From NCBI GenBank assembly GCA_035687895.1, contig DASRUE010000195.1, positions 1 to 8,589 of the forward strand: 8,589 bases of DNA, read 5' to 3'. Position 1 is the stretch's first letter. Each line of letters begins with the position of its first letter. Source of the stretch: JAERML01 sp035687895. GTDB taxonomy: Bacteria > Bacteroidota > Ignavibacteria > UBA10030 > UBA6906. The notes below the pieces were generated by a model, which was given only the letters and a program-made list of their open reading frames with translations, did not search any database and had not been told where the DNA came from. Positions 1 to 5,209 of this stretch are shown here, piece after piece. The translations under genes were made by a program, and so were the position numbers.

Positions 1-172
1 GGCTCCGCTCCATGGCTGTCTGCTCGACACGTACGACGACCACCGGCTCGCCATGAGCTTTGCACTGATTGGCACAAAAGTTCCGGGGGTGAAGATCGAG
101 AATCCGGATTGCGTGAAGAAGTCATTCCCGGGTTTCTGGAAGGAATTTGAGAAGCTCTATCAAAACAAATAA
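1..172 (+). CDS. aroA: 3-phosphoshikimate 1-carboxyvinyltransferase (EPSP synthase), C-terminal end only
   Basis: Reading from base 2 gives 56 codons before TAA at 170-172. The start lies outside the window. The peptide contains LLDTYDDHRLAMSFALIG followed by VPGVKIENPDCVKKSFPGFW, the characteristic C-terminal end of AroA: the DHR-A-M segment near the active site and the closing CV-K-(S/T)FP-F motif. AroA joins shikimate-3-phosphate and phosphoenolpyruvate to make EPSP in the cytoplasm, the step just before chorismate synthase. Chorismate synthase is encoded about 550 bp downstream on the same strand, so this is almost certainly the same aromatic operon. The TAA stop is the first three bases of a dispersed repeat (TAACCACAGAG), so the last few residues may have been set by the repeat insertion. 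Identification is by motif recognition and is strong despite the short fragment. Confidence 0.93.
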   Translation, partial: APLHGCLLDTYDDHRLAMSFALIGTKVPGVKIENPDCVKKSFPGFWKEFEKLYQNK

Positions 173-200
173 CCACAGAGAGCACGGAGAGCGCAGAGGG
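170..200 (+). repeat. Degenerate CCACAGAG-type repeat, left copy
   Basis: This stretch begins TAACCACAGAGAGCACGGAG and continues with GCGCAGAGG. It is built from roughly 9-nt units (CCACAGAGA, GCACGGAGA, GCGCAGAGG). It matches the copy starting at 608 at 25 of 30 positions, counted by eye. Its first three bases are the aroA stop codon, and its purine-rich right edge runs straight into the ATG of the GxxExxY gene. Similar purine-rich repeats are, from general knowledge, dispersed in several FCB-group and other genomes. Confidence 0.75.
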
Positions 201-205
201 GGAGG

Positions 206-610
206 ATGAAAACAGACCAAGAAAAGACAATCAATGATCTGACGAAGAGGATCATCGGTTGTGCGATCAATGTGCATCGGCAGTTGGGCCCGGGTTTTCT
301 GGAATCGGTCTATCAGGTGGCACTTGCGTATGAGTTGACCAAAGCAGGGATTCCATTCGAGCGGGAGAAAGGTTTGAGCGTTCGATATGGGGAGATTCTG
401 TTGGACGTGGGGTTCCGTTGTGATTTTCTTGTGGATGGACGCGTTATCGTCGAATGCAAAGCCGTCAATGCGCTGTCCGACATCGACCAGGCCCAGTTGT
501 TGAATTAGCTGAAGGTAAGTGACCTTCGGGTAGGGCTTCTGATGAATTTCAATGTGAGGACATTGAAGGACGGCATCAAACGAATGATCAACGGTTCTAT
601 AGATGAATAA
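206..610 (+). pseudogene. GxxExxY family protein (PD-(D/E)XK nuclease-like), interrupted by an in-frame TAG
   Basis: The frame from ATG 206 encodes 100 residues to a TAG at 506-508. It then continues open in the same frame for 33 more codons to TAA 608-610, giving 134 codons in all, about the usual family length. Residues 30-36 (GFLESVY) are the motif that names the family. D73 and E83-C-K85 fit the PD-(D/E)XK catalytic pattern seen in these proteins. The TAG falls in QLLN-stop-LK, where relatives usually carry tyrosine (QLLNYLK), so one TAT/TAC to TAG change explains it. The post-stop part (LRVGLLMNFNV) is still recognisably the family C-terminus, so the break looks recent. The purine run GGGGGAGG directly abuts the ATG, a poor ribosome-binding spacing, and no other in-frame start exists before the aroA stop. 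Cellular role is unknown; the gene is often found with repeats like those flanking it here. A sequencing error or a functional 100-residue product cannot be excluded. Confidence 0.85.
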
Positions 611-638
611 CCACAGAGAACACGGAGTACTCAGAGAG
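608..638 (+). repeat. Degenerate CCACAGAG-type repeat, right direct copy
   Basis: It begins TAACCACAGAGAACACGGAG, a direct copy of the element at 170-200 (19 of the first 20 bases identical). Its first three bases are the stop codon of the full-length GxxExxY frame, exactly as the left copy supplies the aroA stop. It also pairs with the inverted copy at 664-703 to form a long imperfect palindrome just upstream of the chorismate synthase gene. Confidence 0.75.
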
Positions 639-663
639 CAGAAAAAAAGGAAGTGAAGGACCT

Positions 664-703
664 AGTACTTCTCTCCGTGTTCTCTGTGTCCTCTGTGGTT
701 TAA
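664..703 (-). repeat. Inverted copy of the CCACAGAG-type repeat; right arm of an imperfect palindrome
   Basis: The reverse complement reads AAACCACAGAGGACACAGAG then AACACGGAGAGAAGTACT, the same element as at 608-638 plus one extra unit of about 9 nt. Both arms share AACCACAGAG, AACACGGAG and an inner AGTACT/GTACT, so transcripts across 609-701 could fold into a long, bulged hairpin. No T-tract follows it, so it does not look like a standard intrinsic terminator. It ends about 8 bases before the Shine-Dalgarno sequence of the next gene. Confidence 0.7.
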
Positions 704-719
704 TTACTGAGGAGAGTGC

Positions 720-2072
720 ATGGCAGGTAACACATTCGGCACACAGTTTCGAATCATGACTTTCGGTGAAAGCCACGGCCGCGCAGTGGGTGTGGTAATC
801 GATGGTGTGCGGCCCGGGCTTCCGATCGACCCGGACTTCATTCAGAAGGAAATGGATCGGCGTCGGCCGGGGCAGAGCAAGGTCACCACGGCGCGAAACG
901 AAGCGGACAGGGTGGAAATCCTGAGCGGAGTGTTTGAAGGGAAGACCACCGGTACACCCATTTGCATGGTTATCTGGAATAAGGATCAGCAGTCGAAGGC
1001 GTATGAGAAGATCAAGGACATGTTCCGTCCCGGCCATGCCGGGTACACGTATCTGGCGAAATACGGGATCAGCGATTATCGTGGCGGTGGCCGCTCCTCC
1101 GGCAGGGAGACGGCATCACGTGTTGCTGCCGGTGCTGTTGCAAAGTCGCTTCTTGCACGGCGTGGCATTCATGTGTTTGCTTACACGAAGGAAGTCGCCG
1201 GCATCAAATCGACTACGATTGATATTGGCGAGATTGAAAGGAACTCACTGCGGTGTCCGGACCAGCGGGCGGCGAGAAGAATGGAGAAGCTCGTCCTCAA
1301 GACAAAGAAAGGGGGAGATTCGGTTGGAGGGATTGTGGAGGTTGTGGTGAAGAATCCGCCCGTCGGGTTGGGTGAGCCGGTGTTCGACAAACTTGAGGCC
1401 GATCTTGCGAAAGCGCTGATGTCGATTGGAGCGATCAAGGGATTTGAGGTGGGGAATGGGTTTCAAGCGGCACGGCTGAGAGGAAGTCAGAATAACGACC
1501 CGATGTACTTCGACAAGAAAGCCGGCCGCGTCCGCACTCGGACGAACAACGCCGGAGGGATCGCGGGTGGCATCTCGAACGGTGAAGATATCGTGCTGCG
1601 CATTGCAGTGAAGCCCCCGTCCTCGATTGTGAAGGAACAGGAGACTGTCACGACAAGAGGAAAGGCGGCGAAGATCTCGGTCGAAGGCCGACACGACCCG
1701 TGCATATGTCCTCGTGTAGTACCTGTGGCAGAGGCCATGGTGGCACTGACGTTGCTCGATCATCTCACGCGTCAGGAGTTGCTGAGGAAGAAAACCAGGC
1801 TGCGCGCTGTCAGGGATGTCATTGATGTCGTGGATCATAATATTCTCCTTCTTCTTGCGGAGCGACAGGCATTGGTCGAGCAGGTTGGTGTGCTGAAGCA
1901 GAAGAGGGGTCAACAGATCTACGATCCGTCCCGCGAGAAGGAAATCCTTGCCAAACAGCTTGCAACTGCACGTGAGCTCAGGCTGGACGAGACGTTTGTG
2001 CGCGAGATGTGTACAGCAATTTTCCATTTGGCCAAATCGACACAGGAAAAGATGAACAAGAGGTCCCGTTGA
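720..2072 (+). CDS. aroC: Bifunctional chorismate synthase / chorismate mutase (AroC-AroQ fusion)
   Basis: This 450-residue cytoplasmic enzyme has two domains. Residues 1 to about 352 are chorismate synthase (EPSP to chorismate, reduced FMN cofactor): FGESHG 15-20 (His19), RPGHA 103-107 (His106), RGGGRSSGRETASRVAAG 121-138, RTNNAGGIAGGIS 274-286 and RHDPC 324-328. Residues about 358-445 are an AroQ-type chorismate mutase (chorismate to prephenate). Aligned by eye to the E. coli PheA mutase domain, active-site residues R11, R28, K39, D48, R51, E52 and Q88 correspond to R365, R382, K393, D402, R405, E406 and Q442. The S84 position is alanine. Chorismate synthase alone usually runs about 350-390 residues, so the extra length is the mutase. 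ATG 720 follows GAGGAG (709-714) at good spacing. The usually conserved Asp after RPGHA is Gly108. The stop overlaps the tyrA-like start. I do not recognise this as a standard fusion; a joining frameshift error is unlikely because one continuous frame covers both domains. Confidence 0.94.
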   Translation: MAGNTFGTQFRIMTFGESHGRAVGVVIDGVRPGLPIDPDFIQKEMDRRRPGQSKVTTARNEADRVEILSGVFEGKTTGTPICMVIWNKDQQSKAYEKIKDMFRPGHAGYTYLAKYGISDYRGGGRSSGRETASRVAAGAVAKSLLARRGIHVFAYTKEVAGIKSTTIDIGEIERNSLRCPDQRAARRMEKLVLKTKKGGDSVGGIVEVVVKNPPVGLGEPVFDKLEADLAKALMSIGAIKGFEVGNGFQAARLRGSQNNDPMYFDKKAGRVRTRTNNAGGIAGGISNGEDIVLRIAVKPPSSIVKEQETVTTRGKAAKISVEGRHDPCICPRVVPVAEAMVALTLLDHLTRQELLRKKTRLRAVRDVIDVVDHNILLLLAERQALVEQVGVLKQKRGQQIYDPSREKEILAKQLATARELRLDETFVREMCTAIFHLAKSTQEKMNKRSR

Positions 2073-2806
2073 AACGTCCGGCAATTGGTCTCATCGGCTA
2101 TGGCAGGTTCGGGAGGCTCGCCGCGAGATACATTGTCGGGTATGCAAGTGTGGTTGTGTACGACCCGGCTCTCAAGGGTATCCGGTCCAAAGGAAACAGC
2201 ATCCGTCCGGTTTCACTTACTGAAGCAGCGGGCCAAGATGTTGTCATCCTTGCTGTTCCCGTCTCATCTCTCCGGAATGTTTTACGGTCCATCCGTTCTC
2301 TTGTCAAGCCGGGGGCTCTTGTGCTGGATGTCTGCGCGGTGAAAATGAAGCCGATCGAGTGGATGAAGCGCCTGTTGCCCCGCCATGTCCACATCCTCGG
2401 AACGCATCCTTTGTTTGGTCCCGATAGCGCTGCGCTGTCACTCAAGGGACATACGATTGTCCTTTGCCCCGTCCGTTGTTCTGGACGCCGACTTCGGATG
2501 ACCTCGAGTGTTCTCAGAAACACGGGACTCAAGGTGGTGCGTATGACACCTGCGCAACACGACAGGTTGGTAGCTGTGCCGCTCTTCATCGCGCAATATC
2601 TTGGTCGCGTGGCTGCACAGGTTGCCCCTGTTCTCCGGACTGCAACTCCATCCTCAAAGAAGTTGAGCGAGGTTGCGCGGATGGCGGAGAACGATTCGCA
2701 ACAGATGTTCTGGGATCTTTACCGTTACAACCCATACACCCATCGAGCCTTGAAACAGATTCACCGCTTCACCGCGAGGACCGCAAAACAACTGCCAAGA
2801 GACTAA
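2069..2806 (+). CDS. tyrA: Prephenate (or arogenate) dehydrogenase, TyrA family
   Basis: A 245-residue NAD(P)-dependent dehydrogenase that oxidatively decarboxylates prephenate to 4-hydroxyphenylpyruvate, or arogenate to tyrosine. The N-terminus is a Rossmann fold with GYGRFG at residues 10-15 and Asp32 at the end of the second strand. DVCAVK (87-92) and THPLFGPDS (112-120, His113 the likely catalytic His) are TyrA motifs, and the C-terminal YNPYTHRAL also fits. There is no ACT domain, so no built-in tyrosine regulation is visible. The start chosen is TTG 2069, overlapping the previous stop as TTGA, with AGAGGT at 2059-2064; the reading frame also extends back to GTG 2009, but that would place 20 extra residues before the usual N-terminal strand. 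The overlap implies translational coupling to the fused synthase/mutase, which makes its substrate. The helix usually reading like QFLTH reads LFIAQYLGR here, His replaced by Gln. Arogenate versus prephenate preference cannot be told. Confidence 0.88.
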   Translation: MKRPAIGLIGYGRFGRLAARYIVGYASVVVYDPALKGIRSKGNSIRPVSLTEAAGQDVVILAVPVSSLRNVLRSIRSLVKPGALVLDVCAVKMKPIEWMKRLLPRHVHILGTHPLFGPDSAALSLKGHTIVLCPVRCSGRRLRMTSSVLRNTGLKVVRMTPAQHDRLVAVPLFIAQYLGRVAAQVAPVLRTATPSSKKLSEVARMAENDSQQMFWDLYRYNPYTHRALKQIHRFTARTAKQLPRD

Positions 2807-2867
2807 GCGCCGGGACGTTTTGCTGCGCCAGTGGAAAAGAATTCTTGACGCACAAGCGATGGATCTC

Positions 2868-2896
2868 TTGACAAAGGACTCCTCTTGATGTATATT
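2868..2896 (+). promoter_or_regulatory. Sigma70-type promoter for the T9SS cargo unit
   Basis: TTGACA (2868-2873), a 17-nt spacer, then TATATT (2891-2896): a perfect -35 box and a 5/6 -10 box at ideal spacing. It lies in the gap after tyrA and points at the gene starting at 3039. A start near 2903 would give a leader of about 135 nt. It is closer to the classical consensus than to the TTTG/TAnnTTTG boxes of Bacteroidia, which weakly favours another FCB lineage. Inferred from sequence only. Confidence 0.7.
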
Positions 2897-2914
2897 TTCC
2901 ACGTGAGGTTTTCA

Positions 2915-2944
2915 GCGAGTGTTCTCGCACCTCGCACCTCGCAG
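2915..2944 (+). repeat. Three tandem 7-mers with an upstream complementary GCGAG in the leader
   Basis: CTCGCAC, CTCGCAC and CTCGCAG follow each other at 2924-2930, 2931-2937 and 2938-2944. GCGAG at 2915-2919 can pair with CTCGC in the first unit (4-nt loop) or with either later unit, giving three mutually exclusive short hairpins near the 5' end of the predicted leader. The rest of the 2807-3038 gap shows a short CCCC/GGGG inverted repeat near 3003-3019 and the Shine-Dalgarno sequence, and nothing else I recognise. Confidence 0.55.
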
Positions 2945-3038
2945 CCGTTCTTTATTTTCCCCTTAAGCTACACACCCCCCTGGACAGGAAGGCGGCACGG
3001 GCCCCATTTTCTCTGGGGGAGAATAGGAGAGACATAAC

Positions 3039-5006
3039 GTGAGACTCAGTCTGTCTGTATACTTGCCCAGCATGTTGGCCCTTCTGCTTGTACTGTTGAA
3101 TCCGGCATTTGCGGATACCAGCTCCCCACAGACGCTCCAAACCTTCGGCGTTGGTGTTGAGCGCGGTCGCATCGTTCATCCCCTTCCCTCCACTGTTGCC
3201 CTTGGTCTGTTCAATCCCGACCCATTGTTGGATGTTGCCTATTATGCCGATGGCAGGGTGCGTGTCTACCAGAACCTCGGGAACGGGACGTTTGGCACAG
3301 AGCCCGTGTGGGAGATGCGAGCAAGAGGAGAAGTGGAGATGATGGAGTGGCGCAAGAGCCGGTACTTGACTGAAGGGATCTTTGACCCCAACAGTTGGGG
3401 GGACCTCGTGATTCACTACGGTGACGGACGGAGCGAGACGGTGACACACACGCAGATGCTCAGGACGGGCAGCGCTCTTCCTGCCGGTGGCTTTGGCTCG
3501 CTGCCTCCGATGAGCCCTCCGTTGAACTTCACCGAGGTGTGGAGGAGTGAGCCGAACCCGGGAGGCGCATATGAGGTGGAAGTGGGTGACATCGACAACG
3601 ACGGGAAGACCGAGCTTGTATACTTTTTCAATCCTGCCGTAGGCGACAGTACCTACAGACTGGTAGTCTACGAGTGTGTGGGCAACGATTCATTCGTTGT
3701 CGATTGGGATACGGTCATGTACACGACAACCGGAGGACCATTTGACATCACGGACATTGACAATGACGGTCACCAGGAGATCGTCACGGCATACTTTCCC
3801 CGTGGGGTAGGCACTCTTCCGTCGATGTCATTCCTGGAATGTTATGGGCCTCGACAATACCGCTACTACTTCACCAACATCGGTTTCCAGCGTCCACTCT
3901 TCAAGGCGAAGCAAACGGATGTAAACCATAACGGTGTCAGGGATCTGACCGTGCTGGGGAGTGATCCTTCGGCGGTGTTCGATGAGACGCTGATCTACGT
4001 TGCGGAATTTGTAAGCAAAGGCCCCGGCCCGAACGGCTGGCAGATGGCGTTCAACCAGCAGATTGCGCGCTACCAGGGGTACACGTTTGAGATGACCGTG
4101 GGACAGGTAGATGGACAAGGCTGGGATGAGATCATACCGGCAGGAGGTTCGTTCGGTTTTCAGGAGCCTGTGCCGGTTGACTATCTTTGGTACAGTGGCG
4201 TACCGGGACCGGAATTGTGGAAGACGCGGGGAATCTACACCGGACTTCAGTCGGGTACAGGCGCGGTGATGTTTGTGAATCTCGATGCAGACACAACGAT
4301 GGAGTTTGTGAGCGGCGCTCCGGGCCCTGTTGGCCACGGTTCCATGTTTGCACTCAAGTACGTCTCTGATACCACATGGAGCGTGATGTGGGCGGATTCA
4401 AACCTGAGAAGTGCACCACTCTGGGTGAACAGCGGCGATCTCGATGGACAATTTGTAGCTGCAGGAGCCAATGTGTGGACAAGCGGCTCAGATACACTCT
4501 ATGGTGAATTGCACGTCTACCAACCAAGCGGATTGAAAGTTGGAGCATGGCGCAGGGATTCTCTGTCGATCCAACAGTTCCATCTACTTGATATTGACAA
4601 TGATGGCCGCACAAATCTGATCTTTGCCCAGGTTGCAAGTTTTAATCATCGGTTGATGGATTACGAGAGCGACACAGTGGTTGTCAGTGTCAATCCTCGG
4701 TCAGAGTTGCCTCAGTCATTTGAGTTACTGCAGAACTACCCGAATCCATTTAATCCCACGACGACGGTCCGGTTTCATCTTCCCCAACAGGCTGAGATTG
4801 AACTTAGCATCTACAACATCCTCGGAAAGGAGGTGAGAACTCTTCTGCAGAATGAATTGGAAGCGGGTGTACACGCAGTTCAATGGGACGGCACAACGAA
4901 CGAAGGAGGTGATGCAGCAAGTGGAGTGTACTTCTACAGGATGATCGTCAGAAGTACGCAGGGGATATTCTCCACACAGACCAGGAAGATGCTCTTGCTT
5001 CGGTAA
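3039..5006 (+). CDS. Secreted FG-GAP/VCBS beta-propeller-like protein with T9SS C-terminal sorting domain
   Basis: This 655-residue exported protein begins with a signal peptide (hydrophobic core residues 12-20, likely cleavage after AFA at 25). The body carries repeated calcium-loop-like motifs centred near residues 59, 116, 184 (DIDNDGKTE), 239 (DIDNDGHQE), 294 (DVNHNGVRD), 358, 416, 467 (DLDG) and 518 (DIDNDGRTN). The spacing is about 50-68 residues, as expected for propeller blades of the FG-GAP/VCBS type. Residues about 558-655 are a type A T9SS sorting domain: NYPNPFNPTTTVRFHLP, then IYNILGKEVRTL, GVHAVQWDG and SGVYFYRM, ending RKMLLLR. The protein should therefore cross the inner membrane by Sec and the outer membrane by T9SS, to be released or surface-anchored. 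GTG 3039 is chosen because AGGAGA (3025-3030) sits 8 nt upstream and it supplies the basic N-region; the next ATG (3072) would lose it. The ligand or biological role is unknown. It follows a strong promoter and precedes a gene of similar architecture. Confidence 0.88.
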   Translation: MRLSLSVYLPSMLALLLVLLNPAFADTSSPQTLQTFGVGVERGRIVHPLPSTVALGLFNPDPLLDVAYYADGRVRVYQNLGNGTFGTEPVWEMRARGEVEMMEWRKSRYLTEGIFDPNSWGDLVIHYGDGRSETVTHTQMLRTGSALPAGGFGSLPPMSPPLNFTEVWRSEPNPGGAYEVEVGDIDNDGKTELVYFFNPAVGDSTYRLVVYECVGNDSFVVDWDTVMYTTTGGPFDITDIDNDGHQEIVTAYFPRGVGTLPSMSFLECYGPRQYRYYFTNIGFQRPLFKAKQTDVNHNGVRDLTVLGSDPSAVFDETLIYVAEFVSKGPGPNGWQMAFNQQIARYQGYTFEMTVGQVDGQGWDEIIPAGGSFGFQEPVPVDYLWYSGVPGPELWKTRGIYTGLQSGTGAVMFVNLDADTTMEFVSGAPGPVGHGSMFALKYVSDTTWSVMWADSNLRSAPLWVNSGDLDGQFVAAGANVWTSGSDTLYGELHVYQPSGLKVGAWRRDSLSIQQFHLLDIDNDGRTNLIFAQVASFNHRLMDYESDTVVVSVNPRSELPQSFELLQNYPNPFNPTTTVRFHLPQQAEIELSIYNILGKEVRTLLQNELEAGVHAVQWDGTTNEGGDAASGVYFYRMIVRSTQGIFSTQTRKMLLLR

Positions 5007-5078
5007 GGGGAAACCGAAGAATACAAAGCAGCCGTCCAATGCGGACACATCGAACGGCTGCGTTACGGCAAACGTAAC
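4998..5078 (+). other. Three consecutive hairpins at the 3' end of the first T9SS gene
   Basis: First: CTTCGGT (4998-5004) pairs with ACCGAAG (5013-5019), with the TAA stop lying across the arm-loop junction. Second: GCAGCCGT (5028-5035) pairs with ACGGCTGC (5054-5061), 8 bp perfect around an 18-nt loop. Third: GTTACG (5062-5067) pairs with CGTAAC (5073-5078) around GCAAA. None is followed by a T-run. They may stabilise the mRNA 3' end or partly terminate transcription. Confidence 0.6.
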
Positions 5079-5098
5079 ATCCCGACGAAGTCGGGATG
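5078..5098 (+). terminator. Perfect 9-bp stem with GAA triloop; possible terminator or dispersed palindrome
   Basis: CATCCCGAC (5078-5086), GAA, GTCGGGATG (5090-5098) form a perfect, GC-rich 9-bp hairpin 72 nt after the stop of the upstream gene. There is no T-tract after it, so intrinsic termination is uncertain. It could equally be a processing or stability element, or a member of a short palindromic repeat family. It shares base C5078 with the preceding hairpin, so the two abut exactly. Confidence 0.5.
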
Positions 5099-5116
5099 GA
5101 AGAGACCTAAGGTTAA

Positions 5117-5170
5117 GCGCCCGTGTGCCCCTTCACGTTTGCTTTCTCCAATAAACCAAACACGGAGCGC
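5117..5170 (+). promoter_or_regulatory. Inverted repeat in the leader of the second T9SS gene
   Basis: GCGCCCGTGT (5117-5126) can pair with ACACGG-A-GCGC (5160-5170), a 10-bp stem with one bulged A around a 33-nt loop. It ends 26 nt before the Shine-Dalgarno sequence (AAAGGA 5197-5202). I found no convincing -35/-10 pair between 5099 and 5209, so the second gene may be transcribed by read-through from the promoter at 2868. Confidence 0.4.
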
Positions 5171-5209
5171 AAAATCAATTCCATCATCATCACACGAAAG
5201 GATGGGCGT

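Noticed and set aside
506..508. TAG recoded as pyrrolysine or by suppression
   Set aside because: The context shows a Tyr codon position in a repeat-associated accessory gene, and nothing in the window suggests recoding; a point mutation is simpler.
170..703. CRISPR array from the CCACAGAG repeats
   Set aside because: There are only three degenerate copies, one inverted, with a gene between two of them; repeat and spacer lengths are not regular.
1245..2084. Long open frame (279 codons) on the minus strand
   Set aside because: It lies entirely antisense to the fused chorismate synthase/mutase and its encoded peptide has no recognisable family features; it is a codon-usage shadow.
2464..2871. 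Open frame of 135 codons overlapping the 3' half of tyrA and beyond
   Set aside because: The tyrA frame keeps family motifs through this region (YNPYTHRAL near the end), and the alternative peptide is Cys/Pro-rich without family likeness.
2903..3038. Known riboswitch in the leader before the first T9SS gene
   Set aside because: No conserved core of any riboswitch class I know is visible; only short repeats and a weak CCCC/GGGG stem are present.
5123..5209. N-terminal extension of the second T9SS protein from base 5123
   Set aside because: The extension covers the leader inverted repeat, lacks signal-peptide character, and would bury the signal peptide that starts at 5210 behind a proper Shine-Dalgarno sequence.
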